NCBI RefSeq assembly: GCF_001014615.2 | Contig: NZ_LBCQ02000014.1 | Coordinates: forward strand, 124,001 to 188,000 | Length of the DNA stretch: 64,000 bases | Source: Aquamicrobium sp. LC103 | Lineage (GTDB): Bacteria; Pseudomonadota; Alphaproteobacteria; Rhizobiales; Rhizobiaceae | Direction: 5' to 3' | In this document: one piece after another, positions 9,041-19,900 of the stretch | Numbering within the stretch: position 1 is the stretch's first letter | Layout of the letters: each line of letters opens with the position of its first letter | Notes under the pieces: generated by a model | Told to the model about the DNA's origin: nothing | Database searches by the model: none | The model's input: the letters and a program-made list of their open reading frames with translations, nothing else | Program-made: the position numbers and the translations under genes

Positions 9041-9239
9041 CCCCGTTCACGGGGAGAAGGTGGCCCGAAGGGCCGGATGAGAGGCAGAGCCTATCTGGCC
9101 GGACGAAGTACCGCCCCTCACCTGCCTGCCGACCGGCCCTTCGCTTTCGCTCCGGGCGTTCGTCGCTCGAAAAGCCAAATCGTTGGCTTTTCGTCCGCTG
9201 CGCGGATCACTCCTCACCCCCGCGAGCGGGGAGAGGAAC
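9041..9239. repeat. Hairpin-rich intergenic repeat element of the rhizobial type
   Basis: About 200 bases with no gene and strong internal symmetry. It opens with CCCCGTTCACGGGG and closes with CCCCCGCGAGCGGGG. Inside are GGCCCGAAGGGCC (9062-9074) and a perfect 11-bp stem, CGAAAAGCCAA / TTGGCTTTTCG, with a 4-base loop (9168-9193). Elements with such mosaic palindromes are common between genes in rhizobia (RIME-like). It sits between the 3' end of the fadB-like gene and the thioesterase start, where it may act on mRNA ends. Confidence 0.7.
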
Positions 9240-9247
9240 GCCGCACC

Positions 9248-11464
9248 CTACGCCGCCTTCTTCATCTTCGGATACGGGTTGAAGCGGTCGTAGAAGGTCT
9301 CGCCCTTCTCCGCCATGTCGAGGAGCAGCTTCGGCGCCTTGAACTGCGCCCCGTATTTCTTCTGAAGATCCTTGGCGAGCCTGACGAACTTCTTGGCGCC
9401 GATCCCGTCGATGTAGGACAGCGCACCGCCCGTATAGGGCGCGAAGCCGAAGGCGAGGATGGAACCGACATCCGCCTCGCGCGGGTCGGTGACGATGCCT
9501 TCCTCCATGACGCGGGCGGCCTCGAGCGCGATGGTGAAGAGGAAACGGCGCTTCAGCTCCTCGACGTCGACCTTGTCGGGATCCTGCTGCGGATAGAGGT
9601 CCTTCAGCTCCGGCCACAGATGTTTCTTGGCCGGCTTTGCCGGATAGTCGTAGAAGCCCTTGCCGTTCTTGCGGCCATGACGCCCATGGGTGTCGACCAT
9701 GGTGTTGATCAGCGCGAACTGATCCTTGTCGACCGCCTTCTCGCCGAGGTCGCGGATCGTCTGCTTCATGATCTTCTGGGCGAGGTCTATCGCCGTCTCG
9801 TCGGTGAGGGCCAGCGGTCCGACCGGCATGCCGGCCATCTTCGCCGCATTCTCGATCATCGCCGGCGGCACGCCCTCGATGAGCATCTGGAAGGCTTCCG
9901 ACATGTAGCGCAGCACGCAGCGATTAACGTAGAAGCCACGGGTGTCGTTGACGACGATCGGCGTCTTCTTAATCGCGCGCACATAGTCGATGGCGACCGC
10001 CAGCGCCTTGTCCTCGGTCTTCTTGCCGAGGATGATCTCGACCAGCATCATCCTGTCGACCGGCGAGAAGAAGTGGATGCCGATGAAGTTCTTCGGCCGC
10101 GCCGAGTTCTTCGCCAGCGAGGTGATCGGAATCGTCGAGGTGTTGGAAGCGAAGACGGCGTCCTTGGCGATGACGGCTTCGGTCTTCTCGGTCGCGCCCT
10201 TCTTGACCTCGGAATCCTCGAACACGGCCTCGATCACGAGGTCGCAGCCGTCGAGGTCCTCGTAGTCCACCGTCGGCGTGATGAGCGAAAGGAGCTGCTC
10301 CTTCTCCGCCTCGGTTGCGCGGCCCTTCTTGATTGCGCCGTCCACCAGGCCAGCCGAGTGCGCCTTGCCCTTTTCGGCGGAGGGCATGTCGCGGTCGAGA
10401 AGCACGACCGGAATGCCGGCCTTCGCCGTCACATAGGCGATGCCGGCGCCCATGAATCCAGCGCCGAGCACGCCGATCTTCTTGAACTTCGTGTCGGGAA
10501 CGCCCTGCGGCCGGCGCGCGCCCTTGTTCAGCTCCTGCAGCGAGACGAAGAGCGAGCGGATCATCATGCGCGCCTCGGTGGTGCGCAGGATCTCGGTGAA
10601 ATAGCGCTGCTCGATCCGCAGCGCGGTATCGAACGGAACCAGCAGACCCTCATACGCGCATTTCAGGATCGCGGCCGCGCCCGGATAATTGCCGGAGGTC
10701 TCGCGGCGCAGGATGGCGATCGCCGGCGGCCAGAGGTTCGCGCCAGCCGCCGAATAGACCGGCCCGCCGGGCAGCTTGAAGCCCTTCTCGTCCCAGGGCT
10801 GGACCGGCTTCAGCCCGTCCTTGATCATCTTCTTCGCCGTCTCGATCAGCTTGTCGGGAGCGGCGATCTCGTGGATCAGGTTCATGCCCTTCGCCTTCTT
10901 CGGCGACAGGTTCTGGCCCGAGGTCAGCATCTGGAGCGCCGATTGCGGATCGGCGAGACGGGGCACGCGCTGGGTGCCGCCGGCACCGGGGAAGATGCCG
11001 ACCTTCACCTCGGGAAGCGCCATCTTGACCGCATCGCTGTCGGCCGCGACGCGACCGTGGCAGGCGAGCGACATCTCGAAGGCGCCGCCCATGCAGGTGC
11101 CGTTTATCGCCGATACCCAAGGCTTGCCGGAGGTTTCCAGCTTGCGGAAGAGGTGGCTCATGCGACCGGCATTGTCGAACAGGAGCTGGATCGCCTTCTG
11201 CTCGTCCTTCGCCTGCTCGTCGGCGAAGAGCTTGAGCATCTTCTGCAGCATGGTGAGGTCGGCGCCGCCGGAGAAGGTCTCCTTGCCGGAGGTGATGACC
11301 GCGCCCTTGACCTTCTCGGTCGAGGCGACATGGTCGACGATCCTGTCGAGCTCGTCCATCACCTCCTCGGTAAAGACGTTCATCGACTTGTCGGGCATGT
11401 CCCAGGTGACGAGCGCGATGCCGTCGGAATCGGTTTCGACGGTGAAGTTCTTGTAGTCAGCCAT
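9248..11464 (-). CDS. fadB: FadB/FadJ-like multifunctional enoyl-CoA hydratase / 3-hydroxyacyl-CoA dehydrogenase
   Basis: Fatty-acid oxidation enzyme, 738 aa. The N-terminal crotonase domain (residues 1-190; oxyanion-hole segment [19 protein letters not shown]) hydrates enoyl-CoA. The central NAD-binding domain ([20 protein letters not shown] near 315) and two C-terminal 3HCDH domains ([15 protein letters not shown]) oxidise the 3-hydroxyacyl-CoA. The ATG at 11464 has GGAGGAG eight bases upstream. It is the last gene of a minus-strand operon with thiolase (20-base gap) and two acyl-CoA dehydrogenases, giving a full beta-oxidation cycle. Whether straight-chain or branched substrates are used cannot be told from sequence. 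Confidence 0.93.
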   Translation of the reverse strand: MADYKNFTVETDSDGIALVTWDMPDKSMNVFTEEVMDELDRIVDHVASTEKVKGAVITSGKETFSGGADLTMLQKMLKLFADEQAKDEQKAIQLLFDNAGRMSHLFRKLETSGKPWVSAINGTCMGGAFEMSLACHGRVAADSDAVKMALPEVKVGIFPGAGGTQRVPRLADPQSALQMLTSGQNLSPKKAKGMNLIHEIAAPDKLIETAKKMIKDGLKPVQPWDEKGFKLPGGPVYSAAGANLWPPAIAILRRETSGNYPGAAAILKCAYEGLLVPFDTALRIEQRYFTEILRTTEARMMIRSLFVSLQELNKGARRPQGVPDTKFKKIGVLGAGFMGAGIAYVTAKAGIPVVLLDRDMPSAEKGKAHSAGLVDGAIKKGRATEAEKEQLLSLITPTVDYEDLDGCDLVIEAVFEDSEVKKGATEKTEAVIAKDAVFASNTSTIPITSLAKNSARPKNFIGIHFFSPVDRMMLVEIILGKKTEDKALAVAIDYVRAIKKTPIVVNDTRGFYVNRCVLRYMSEAFQMLIEGVPPAMIENAAKMAGMPVGPLALTDETAIDLAQKIMKQTIRDLGEKAVDKDQFALINTMVDTHGRHGRKNGKGFYDYPAKPAKKHLWPELKDLYPQQDPDKVDVEELKRRFLFTIALEAARVMEEGIVTDPREADVGSILAFGFAPYTGGALSYIDGIGAKKFVRLAKDLQKKYGAQFKAPKLLLDMAEKGETFYDRFNPYPKMKKAA

Positions 11465-11484
11465 TTTTCTCTCCTCCGGCCCGA

Positions 11485-12693
11485 TCAAACCCGCTCGATG
11501 ATCGTCGCGGTGCCCATGCCGGCGCCGATGCACAGCGTCACCAGCGCGGTGTTCAGGTCGCGACGCTCCAGCTCGTCCAGCACCGTGCCGAAGATCATCG
11601 CGCCGGTGGCACCCAGCGGGTGGCCCATGGCGATGGCGCCGCCATTGACGTTGATCTTGTCGTGCGGAATGTCGAAGGCCTGCATGTAGCGCAGCACCAC
11701 GGACGCGAACGCCTCGTTGAGCTCGAACAGGTCGATGTCGGAAAGCGTCATCTTCGCCTTCTTCAGAAGCTTTTCCGTCACGTCGACCGGGCCGGTCAGC
11801 ATGATCGCCGGCTCGGAGCCGATATTGGTGAAGGCGCGGATGCGCGCGCGCGGCTTCAGGCCCATCGCCTTGCCGGCCTTCCTGGAGCCGAGCAGAACGG
11901 CGGCCGCGCCGTCGACGATGCCGGAGGAATTGCCGGCATGGTGGACGTGATCGACGGCCTCGACCTCCGGATGGCGCTGGATGGCGACGGCGTCGAAGCC
12001 GCCCATCTCGCCCGGCATGACGAAGGACGGGTTGAGCGAGGCGAGCGACTGCATGTCGGTCGAGGGCCGCATGTGCTCGTCATGATCGAGGATCGTCAGG
12101 CCGTTCTGGTCCTTGATCGGGATCACCGAGTTCTTGAACCAGCCCTTTTCCCAGGCCTTCGCGGCGCGCTTCTGGCTCTCCACCGCATAGGCGTCGACGT
12201 CGTCGCGCGAGAACCCGTATTTGGTCGCGATCAGATCGGCCGAAACCCCCTGCGGCACGAAATAGCCCGGCAGGCCCACCGAAGGGTCCATGAACCACGC
12301 GCCGCCCGACATGCCCATGCCGACGCGGCTCATGCTTTCCACCCCGCCGGCGATCACGATGTCGTCGGAGCCGCCGGCGATCTTGGCGGCGCCGAGATTG
12401 ATGGCGTCGAGGCCGGAAGCGCAGAAGCGCGAGATCTGGATGCCCGGCGCCTCGGTGGCGTAGCCGGCCTCGAAGGTCGCCGCGCGCGGAATGACCGAGC
12501 CGGCCTCGCCGACCGGATCGACGCAGCCGAAGATGATGTCGTCGACCTGGCTTGTGTCGAGACCGTTGCGGTCGCGGACCGCTTCCAGCGTCTTCGCGGC
12601 GAGGCGCACGGCCGGCACCTCGTGCAGCGAACCGTCCTTCTTGCCGCGGCCGCGGGGCGTGCGCACGGCGTCATAGACATAAGCGTCAGACAT
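11485..12693 (-). CDS. fadA: Acetyl-CoA C-acyltransferase (thiolase)
   Basis: Thiolytic cleavage of 3-ketoacyl-CoA, the last step of beta-oxidation, working with the downstream FadB-like protein. 402 aa. The acylated cysteine lies in [15 protein letters not shown] (about residue 89), the His in [18 protein letters not shown] and the second Cys in TLCIGAGMG. The ATG at 12693 follows CAGGGAGAAACGA; 43 further open codons upstream are not needed. Third gene of the acd-acd-thiolase-fadB operon, with a 171-base spacer before it, so an internal promoter is possible. Confidence 0.95.
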   Translation of the reverse strand: MSDAYVYDAVRTPRGRGKKDGSLHEVPAVRLAAKTLEAVRDRNGLDTSQVDDIIFGCVDPVGEAGSVIPRAATFEAGYATEAPGIQISRFCASGLDAINLGAAKIAGGSDDIVIAGGVESMSRVGMGMSGGAWFMDPSVGLPGYFVPQGVSADLIATKYGFSRDDVDAYAVESQKRAAKAWEKGWFKNSVIPIKDQNGLTILDHDEHMRPSTDMQSLASLNPSFVMPGEMGGFDAVAIQRHPEVEAVDHVHHAGNSSGIVDGAAAVLLGSRKAGKAMGLKPRARIRAFTNIGSEPAIMLTGPVDVTEKLLKKAKMTLSDIDLFELNEAFASVVLRYMQAFDIPHDKINVNGGAIAMGHPLGATGAMIFGTVLDELERRDLNTALVTLCIGAGMGTATIIERV

Positions 12694-12864
12694 TCGTTTC
12701 TCCCTGTTTTTGCGAACCGGAGCGAAATCCGGATCAATTGGTACGAAGCTTCTTTCCACCTGCGTCTGAACGGCTGGCGGCCCGCCGCAGTTGCGTTCCG
12801 CTCTCCATGGGGAGACGGTCATCGGAGCAGAGGGAAATAGGAAGCACCTGTTTCATTTCGGCTC

Positions 12865-14037
12865 CTACAAGCTCCTCGCAATGAGCAGCTTCATGATCTC
12901 GTTGGTGCCGCCATAGATGCGCTGGACGCGGGCGTCGCGATACATGCGCGCGATCGGATATTCGTTCATGTAGCCATAGCCGCCGTGAAGCTGCAGGCAC
13001 TCGTCGACGATCTTGCCCTGAAGGTCGGACAGCCAGTATTTGGCCATCGAGGCCGTGACCGGGTCGAGCCCGCCATTGACGTGGCGCGCGACGCAATCGT
13101 TGTAGAAGACCCTGCCGATCGTGGCCTCCGTCTTCAGCTCCGCAAGCTTGAACTGCGTGTTCTGGAAGTCGAGGATCGCCTTGCCGAAAGCCTTGCGTTC
13201 CTTGACGTAGTCGATCGTCAGCGCCAGTGCCCGCTCGACCATCGAGATCGCGGTCGTGCCGATCTGCAGGCGCTCCTGCGGAAGCTGCTGCATCAGCTGG
13301 ACGAAGCCCTGGCCTTCCTCGGTTCCCAGCAGGTTCGAGGTCGGCACGCGAACGTCGTTGAAGAAGAGCTCGGACGTATCGTTGGACTTCAGACCGATCT
13401 TGTCGAGGTTGCGGCCGCGCTCGAAGCCGTCCACCTCGTCGGTCTCCACCACGATCAGCGAGGTGCCCTTCGCGCCCATCGCCGGGTCGGTCTTGGTGAC
13501 GACGACGATGAGATTGGCGAGCTGGCCGTTGGTGATGAAGGTCTTGGAGCCGTTGATGCGGTACTGATTGCCGTCCTTCTCCGCACGCGTCTTCACGCCC
13601 TGAAGGTCGGAGCCGGCGCCGGGCTCGGTCATGGCGATGGCACCGATGAGCTCGCCGGTCGCCATCCGCGGCAGCCATTTCCTCTTCTGCTCTTCGGAAC
13701 CATAGTGAAGTATGTAGGGCGCGACGATCGAGTTGTGCAGTGCGATGCCGAAACCGTCGACGCCGACATGGCTGATCGCCTCGATGATCGCGCTTTCATG
13801 GGCGAAGGTGCCGCCCGAGCCGCCATATTCCTCGGGCATCGAGGCGCAGAGCAGGCCGGCCTCGCCGGCCTTCCTCCAACTCCCCCGGTCGAAAATCTCC
13901 GCCTTCTCGAATTCCTCGTAGCGCGGCGCGATCTCGTCGGCGAGGAAGCGGGTGGCCATGTCGTAGAGCATGCACACTTCCTCGTCGGCCCAGGAGGCCT
14001 TCGGAAGAGCGAGAACTTCGGCCGGATTTGTCGCCAT
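12865..14037 (-). CDS. Acyl-CoA dehydrogenase (short/medium-chain type)
   Basis: FAD enzyme that introduces the alpha-beta double bond into acyl-CoA and passes electrons to ETF. 390 aa from the ATG at 14037, which has GGGAGG nine bases upstream; the TTG just before it is not needed. Visible motifs: AIAMTEPGAGSDLQGVKTRA (FAD/substrate loop), DECLQLHGGYGYMNEYPIAR, and the catalytic Glu in YGGTNEIMKLLIARSL. Second gene of the beta-oxidation operon. The substrate range is unknown; the Glu in GGTNEIMK is the common position in short/medium-chain and glutaryl-like members. Confidence 0.93.
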   Translation of the reverse strand: MATNPAEVLALPKASWADEEVCMLYDMATRFLADEIAPRYEEFEKAEIFDRGSWRKAGEAGLLCASMPEEYGGSGGTFAHESAIIEAISHVGVDGFGIALHNSIVAPYILHYGSEEQKRKWLPRMATGELIGAIAMTEPGAGSDLQGVKTRAEKDGNQYRINGSKTFITNGQLANLIVVVTKTDPAMGAKGTSLIVVETDEVDGFERGRNLDKIGLKSNDTSELFFNDVRVPTSNLLGTEEGQGFVQLMQQLPQERLQIGTTAISMVERALALTIDYVKERKAFGKAILDFQNTQFKLAELKTEATIGRVFYNDCVARHVNGGLDPVTASMAKYWLSDLQGKIVDECLQLHGGYGYMNEYPIARMYRDARVQRIYGGTNEIMKLLIARSL

Positions 14038-14109
14038 CAAACAGTACCTCCCGCACCAATCATATAGTGAAGACGTTCAATCTTGAACAGACTTCCGCTG
14101 GAATAGAGG

Positions 14110-15906
14110 TTAGAACGCCTCCTCCGCAAGCGCCATCATGGAATCGGCGCCGCTGGAGATGCGGGCGAGATGCGCTGCCGATTCCGGCATGATGCGGTCC
14201 ATGTAGTAGCGGGCGGTCGCGACCTTGGCCTCGCAGAAGGCGGCCGAGCCGTCAGCGCCCTCGGCGAGCTTCCGTTGCGCGGTCTTCGCCATCCGCGCCC
14301 ACATGTAGCCGAGCGCGACGAGGCCGAAGAGATGCATGTAGTCGGTGGAGGCCGCGCCCGCGTTGTCCGGCTTCTGCATGGCGTTCTGCATCAACCACAT
14401 GGTCGCCGCCTGGAGATCGTTCAGGCCCTTCTTCAGCGCCTTGGTGAACGGCGCCATCCTTTCATCGGCGCGGTTTTCCTCGCAGAAATCACCGACCTCC
14501 TTGAAGAAGGCCTGTACGGCGCGGCCGCCGTTCAGCGCCAGCTTGCGGCCGACGAGGTCGAGCGCCTGGATGCCGTTCGCGCCCTCGTAGATCATGGCGA
14601 TGCGGGCATCGCGCACGAACTGGCTCATGCCATGCTCCTCGATATAGCCATGGCCGCCGAAAACCTGCTGCGCCATGACCGCATTGTCGAAGCCCTTGTC
14701 GGTGAGCACGCCTTTGACGATCGGCGTCATCAGACCCATGTGGTCGTCGGCCGCCTGACGCTCCTTCTCGTCACCGGAGCGATGGGCGACATCGGATTTG
14801 AGCGCGGTCCACAGCACCAGCGCGCGGCCGGCCTCGTTGAAGGCCCTCATGGTCATCAGCTTGCGGCGGATGTCGGGGTGGACGATGATCGGGTCGGCCT
14901 TCTTGTCGGGCGCCTTGGGGCCGGAGAGCGAACGTCCCTGCAGGCGCTCCTTCGCATAGGCGACCGCGTTCTGATACGCGATCTCCGAGACCGCGAGGCC
15001 CTGCAGGCCGACGCCGAGACGGGCTTCGTTCATCATCACGAACATCGCCTTGAGGCCGCCATTCTCCGCGCCGAGCAGATGGCCCTCCGCGTCGTCGTAG
15101 TTCATCACGCAGGTGGCGTTGCCGTGAATGCCCATCTTCTCCTCGATCGAGCCGCAGGAGACGCCGTTCGGCCCGCCGGGATTGCCGTCGGCATCGAGCC
15201 TGAACTTCGGCACTATGAACAGCGAGATGCCCTTCACGCCTTCCGGCGCACCCTCGATGCGGGCGAGCACCAGATGCACGATGTTGTCCGCCATGTCGTG
15301 CTCGCCGGCGGAGATGAAGATCTTCTGGCCGGAAATCCGATAGGAACCGTCGCCGTTCGGCACCGCCTTGGTGCGCAGCAGGCCGAGATCGGTGCCGCAA
15401 TGCGGCTCGGTCAGGTTCATCGTGCCGGTCCACACGCCCTCGACCATCCTGGGAACGAAGGTCTGCTTCTGCTCCTCCGAGCCGTGCGCGAGGATCGCCG
15501 CGATCGCGCCCTGGGTCAGGCCCGGATACATCATCAGCGCCATGTTGGCGGACGACATGTACTCGCCGACCGCCGAATGGACCGAATAGGGAAGCCCCTG
15601 CCCGCCATATTCGGCCGGAACGGCAAGTCCCATCCAGCCGCCTTCGCGATACTGGCCGTAGGCTTCCCTGAAACCCTTTGGCGTCGTCACGCTGCCGTCG
15701 CCCTGGCGCACGCAGCCTTCCTCGTCGCCGACGCGGTTGAGCGGGTGAAGCGTGTTTTCCGCCAGCTTCGCACCTTCCGCGAGGATCGCCTCGAGCACGT
15801 CGGGCGTCGCGTCCGAAAATCCGGGCAGGTTGGAATAACGCTCGTAGCCGAGCACATCGTTCAGGACAAAAAGCGTATCCGCGACCGGCGCTTTGTAAGT
15901 CGGCAT
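14110..15906 (-). CDS. Acyl-CoA dehydrogenase with extra N- and C-terminal domains (DmdC/FadE-like)
   Basis: 598 aa acyl-CoA dehydrogenase of the long form. A short N-terminal family-specific segment ([20 protein letters not shown]) precedes the catalytic domains ([40 protein letters not shown]; catalytic Glu in [12 protein letters not shown]). A C-terminal helical domain ends at residue 598. This architecture is seen in DmdC (methylmercaptopropionyl-CoA) and in broad acyl-CoA dehydrogenases, so the substrate remains open. First gene of the operon. The ATG at 15906 lies about 85 bases from the palindromic operator 15991-16010, implying MerR-type control. Confidence 0.93.
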   Translation of the reverse strand: MPTYKAPVADTLFVLNDVLGYERYSNLPGFSDATPDVLEAILAEGAKLAENTLHPLNRVGDEEGCVRQGDGSVTTPKGFREAYGQYREGGWMGLAVPAEYGGQGLPYSVHSAVGEYMSSANMALMMYPGLTQGAIAAILAHGSEEQKQTFVPRMVEGVWTGTMNLTEPHCGTDLGLLRTKAVPNGDGSYRISGQKIFISAGEHDMADNIVHLVLARIEGAPEGVKGISLFIVPKFRLDADGNPGGPNGVSCGSIEEKMGIHGNATCVMNYDDAEGHLLGAENGGLKAMFVMMNEARLGVGLQGLAVSEIAYQNAVAYAKERLQGRSLSGPKAPDKKADPIIVHPDIRRKLMTMRAFNEAGRALVLWTALKSDVAHRSGDEKERQAADDHMGLMTPIVKGVLTDKGFDNAVMAQQVFGGHGYIEEHGMSQFVRDARIAMIYEGANGIQALDLVGRKLALNGGRAVQAFFKEVGDFCEENRADERMAPFTKALKKGLNDLQAATMWLMQNAMQKPDNAGAASTDYMHLFGLVALGYMWARMAKTAQRKLAEGADGSAAFCEAKVATARYYMDRIMPESAAHLARISSGADSMMALAEEAF

Positions 15907-15990
15907 GACAATCCTCCAACAGGGCGTGCAAGCACTTCCGCGCGGCGTCCGCCGGGCGGAAGCGAAGGTTGCGGCGAAGCTAGCAAACTT

Positions 15991-16010
15991 TGACGTTTGC
16001 GTAAACGTCA
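15991..16010 (-). promoter_or_regulatory. MerR-type operator/promoter of the beta-oxidation operon
   Basis: On the minus strand the site reads TGACGTTTACGCAAACGTCA, with arms TGACGTTT / AAACGTCA. A -35-like TTGACG starts one base before it, and a TTGCTA box follows after a 19-bp spacer: the long-spacer promoter shape that MerR regulators act on. The same 20 bases occur at 30870-30889. The MerR gene immediately upstream is the obvious candidate regulator. By analogy with LiuR, an acyl-CoA- or amino-acid-degradation signal is plausible. Confidence 0.75.
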
Positions 16011-16050
16011 ATTTTTCGGGAGCAGCGGATCAGAGGTATGCGCAAACGCG

Positions 16051-16080
16051 AAAAGACGCCCGTGGAAAACCACGGGCGTC
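16051..16080 (-). terminator. Rho-independent terminator after the MerR gene
   Basis: Perfect 11-bp stem GACGCCCGTGG / CCACGGGCGTC (16055-16065 with 16070-16080) with an AAAA loop. On the minus strand it is followed by CTTTTCGCG. It lies 30 bases past the stop of the MerR gene and before the acyl-CoA dehydrogenase promoter, so it insulates the operon from its regulator's transcript. Confidence 0.85.
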
Positions 16081-16109
16081 CGGGCCGACCCGACGGGACC
16101 GGAAGCTTT

Positions 16110-16550
16110 TTAGGCGGAAGCGATCTGGCGGTCGGCGAGAGCGGCGCGCCAGGACGACATCGCGTTCCTGAGCTCCGACATCGCCTCTTCGATCGCAACC
16201 CGCTGCTTTTCGAGCTTGGTCAACTGGCGCTCGGACTTGTCGAGCACGAGCTTGAGCTGCTTGATGTTGCTGCCCTTCGGATCGTAGAGATCCATCATCT
16301 GCTTGACCTCGCGCAACGAGAAGCCGACGCGGCGGCCAAGCATGATCATCTGGAGGCGCTTGACCTCGCGCTGGCTGTAGAGGCGGGTATTGCCGTCCCG
16401 CTTGGGGCTGATCAGGCCCTTGTCCTCGTAGAAGCGCAGGGTGCGCAAGGTAACGCCGAAGTTCCTGGCCATATCGCCTATGCGAAGATAATCGTCAGCA
16501 ACTTCCGTGGAGTTGGCCATGCTCTCGCTGGCCGGCATCATGTTCATCAT
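16110..16550 (-). CDS. MerR-family transcriptional regulator (LiuR-like)
   Basis: Winged-HTH MerR protein of 146 aa. The DNA-binding part reads DDYLRIGDMARNFGVTLRTL, then RFYEDKGLISPKRDGNTRLY. A long dimerisation helix follows (IKQLKLVLDKSERQLTKLEK). There is no cysteine pair of a metal sensor in the C-terminal part, so it should sense an organic effector, as LiuR-type regulators of branched-chain amino acid and fatty acid catabolism do (inference). The start is in a cluster of ATGs at 16550, 16547 and 16541; GGGGAAAA precedes them. It is directly upstream of, and in line with, the beta-oxidation operon, with a terminator and the shared palindromic operator between. Confidence 0.9.
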   Translation of the reverse strand: MMNMMPASESMANSTEVADDYLRIGDMARNFGVTLRTLRFYEDKGLISPKRDGNTRLYSQREVKRLQMIMLGRRVGFSLREVKQMMDLYDPKGSNIKQLKLVLDKSERQLTKLEKQRVAIEEAMSELRNAMSSWRAALADRQIASA

Positions 16551-16962
16551 TTCATTTTTCCCCGTCACTGCGCTCCGACGGAACGCAGAGAGGAAACCGC
16601 AGGGGCGAGCAGCTTCCATTTTCTGGTGAGACATTGCGACAGGCGGCCCCGGGCCAGCCTTTGCGTTTTGCGCGCATATAGGCGCGGGAAGTTTTCGCGG
16701 CAAGTGCGAAAAGACGCCGCAGGACTCCCGTGAGCCGGTCGAACATTTCGATTTGGTAAACGCGATTAAGGGATTGTTTACCACGATGGAGGAATGGTGC
16801 GGATAGCGATTTCCCGTGGTTATCCCGTATCTCGTTGCTCACGGACCTTCCCTGGAAGGACAGTCTTTTCGCCATTCCCCACATGCACGAGGGGGACGGC
16901 GAGCGGCGGAAACGCAAGGGCGGGCCGGATTTCCCGGCGAAAAAGGGGCGGCGGAAAATTCG
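16551..16962. other. Intergenic region between MerR and podJ
   Basis: 412 bases holding the divergent promoters of the MerR gene and podJ. I see an A/T-richer stretch near 16740-16790 (TTTGGTAAACGCGATTAAGG) suitable for the podJ promoter. No gene, RNA or clear repeat is recognised. Open frames here are short or belong to antisense shadows. Confidence 0.4.
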
Positions 16963-19900
16963 ATGAACAACAGACGGTCCTATCTCGAAAGCCTGAATAC
17001 CGGTCGCCGGCGGCGTCCGAGTTCGGCCATCGAACACCTGGCCCAGACGCTGGAAGAGCTGGAAAGCCGCATCGCCCGTCCGCAGGCAGGCGGGACGCCG
17101 CAGGCCGATCCCCGGGCCAGCGCGGCCAGATCGGCGAGCGAGGTCAGCGCACTGCGCGACGAGCTGCGCCAGCAGATGAGCACCGGGCTGCGCCGCGAAT
17201 TCGCCGCCCTCAAGGCGGATATCGAGCGCGCCTTCGCGACGCCCCGCGCCGAGCCCCAGGCGGCCGAACTCAGCGCCGAATTCGAACGGCTCTCGGGCAT
17301 GATCCGCCAATTGGCCGAACGCACGGACGACCGCCAGATCAACCTGCTCCGCCTCGAGATGGAGCAGGTGAAGAATGCGCTCGGCAAGCTCGCGCGCGAG
17401 GAGACGCTGCAATCCGTCGACCGGCGCTGGGACGAATTCGACCAGCGCTGGAGCGCCTTCGAGGACCGCCTTTCGAGCAAGCCCGACGCCGACCCCGCGA
17501 TCCAGGCGCTCACCAGCCGGCTGGAGGAGATCGGCGGAGCGGTGAACAGCCTGCCCTCCTCGGTCACGCTGCGCTCGCTGGAAGAGAAGATGAAGCTGCT
17601 CGCGACCGCGGTCGACCGCTTCGCGCACCAGCAGCAGGACCGTGGCGGCCCGGCCGCGATGGAAGCGATAGAAGAGCGTCTCGACGAGATATCGCGGGCG
17701 ATCGCCGCGTCCTCGGCGATCGCCCACACCGCCAATTTCGATCCCGAGCCGTTCCAGCGGATCGAGGCGCGCATCTCCTCGCTCGCGCATCAGATCCAGG
17801 AACTGATGGAGGACGACACGACCGGCGTGCTCGCCGGTCAGCTCGCGACGCTGTCGGAGCGCGTGGACGACATCGCCAAGCGGGTCGATCTTCCCGACCA
17901 GGCAATCGAGCGTTTCGCCGACCAGATCACCGCGATCGCGGCGAAGCTCGACAATGCCGCACCCGCAATGCCCGACATGGACCGCGTTTTCCGGTCGCTC
18001 GAAGATCGTTTCGTCATGCTCTCCGACATGCTGGACCAGCGCCAGGGCGACGCGATCGAACAGAGCCAGGCACTTTTCCAGGAGCTCGAAAGGCGGCTCG
18101 AGGAAGTGGCTTCCCGGATCGATGCCGCCCCCGACATGCAGGACCGCGGCGGCCTGATCGAGGCGATGGACGAGCATTTCGCGGAGCTCGCCGCCAGGCT
18201 GGAACGCAACGGCGCTGCCGCCGGCGACGCCGCGATCCGCTCGATCGAAACGCGGCTGGAGGACATCTCGCTGCGGCTGGAGCGTACGGCGCATGCCGAG
18301 CTGGGGCTCGACAAGGATCTGATCCTCAGTCTCGAGGCGCAGGTCGCGGCGCTGTCCTCCCATCTCGCCACGCCCGCCGGCGATCTTGCGCCGAGGCTCG
18401 ACGAGATCGAACGATCGATCGTCGAAGGACGCCAGGACGTCATCGTCGCCGCGCGCCAGGCAGCCGAGGACGCGGTCCGTTCGTTCGCCGGATCGGCCGC
18501 CGAGACGACGCTCGTGAAAGGGCTCGCGGAAGACCTTCGGGCGCTCGAGACGCTGACCCGCAAGTCGGACGACCGCAACGCCAAGACCTTCGAGGCCATC
18601 CACGACACGCTGCTGAAGATCGTCGAGCGCCTGGCCACGATCGAATCCGGCGCGGCGAGAACCCCGGACGACCGCGCCGCGCCATCCGGGCGGCAGCTCG
18701 GCGTCGCCGCGCCGTCGATCCAGAGCGACCTCGACCAGATGGAACTCGTCGGCCTCGAAGCGGACGAAGCGGAAGCCCGCACGCCGGCGACCGCGGCAGC
18801 GCTTGCGGCCGAAGCCGCGCTGGCCGAGCAGGAAGGCGCTTCCGAGACCGAGAGGAAGCGTTCGGTTCTCGGCGGGCTGACGCGCGCGCTTTCCGGCAGG
18901 AAGGCCTCCGGCCGGGTCAAGCGGGACGCTTTCGAGCCAGCCCCGACCGTCGCGAAGTCCGCCGCGCCGAGCGTCGAACTCGACGAGCCGCTGGCGCCGG
19001 AAATCGCCAACCAGCCGCTGGAGCCCGGCTCCGGCGCACCGGACCTCAACGCGATCATGCGCCGCGTCCGCGACGAGCGCGGCCCCGCGCTTCGCGGTAG
19101 CGAGCCGGACGCCGCCAAGTCGGATTTCATCGCCGCCGCCCGGCGCGCGGCGCAGGCGGCCGCCGCCGAGGCCGAGATGCTGAAGCGCCCCGCCTCCAAG
19201 AGCAGCACGACCGGCTTCAGCATCGGGGGGCTCCTGAAGCGCAACCGCAAGCCGGTGATGATGGGCATCGCCGCGATCCTGATGGCGCTCACGGCCATGC
19301 AGCTCGGCAAGTCGCTTCTGGCCGAGAACGCGGAGCTTGCCGCGACAGATACGCCGACGCCCGTGGCAGTCGAGGAAGTCGCCGACGAGAAGACGGCGGC
19401 GGTGGCGCCCGCCGAGACGGAAGTTTCCCGGGACAGCGGCGCGGCGACGGCCGCCAACCCCGAAGCCCCATCGGCGAAGGCGGCGATGATGACCGCTGCC
19501 TCCACCGCCGACGTGACCACCGAATGGCTGGACTCCGTTTCCGCGGCGACTGCCGCGCCGGCAATGGAGGAGGAAGCCGCAGTCGCACCAACGCCGGTCA
19601 CGCCGGCAGAGGCCGCGCAAGAAATCGGGGCGGCGGCAGCCGGCGAAGCGGTTGCGGCGATCCCGCTCGAAGCCGGGCCCGTCGCATTGCGCGAGGCAGC
19701 CGCCGCGGGCGACGCGAAGGCGCTCTACGAGATCGGCAATCGCTACGCGGAAGGCCAGGGCGTTGAAACAGACCTGGCGAAAGCGGCCTCCTGGTACGAG
19801 CGCGCGGCCGAATTGGGGCTTGCACCGGCCCAATACCGCATCGGCAATCTCTACGAGAAGGGCATCGGCGTCGCGCGTGACGTCGCCAAGGCGAAGACCT

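Noticed and set aside
9026-11689. 887-codon plus-strand frame opposite the fadB-like gene
   Set aside because: Antisense shadow: no recognisable motif, and it crosses the hairpin repeat and the whole fadB coding region.
16110-16550. MerR gene as the copper regulator of copA
   Set aside because: It lacks the metal-binding cysteines, and its likely operator differs from the CTTCCAG palindrome at copA.
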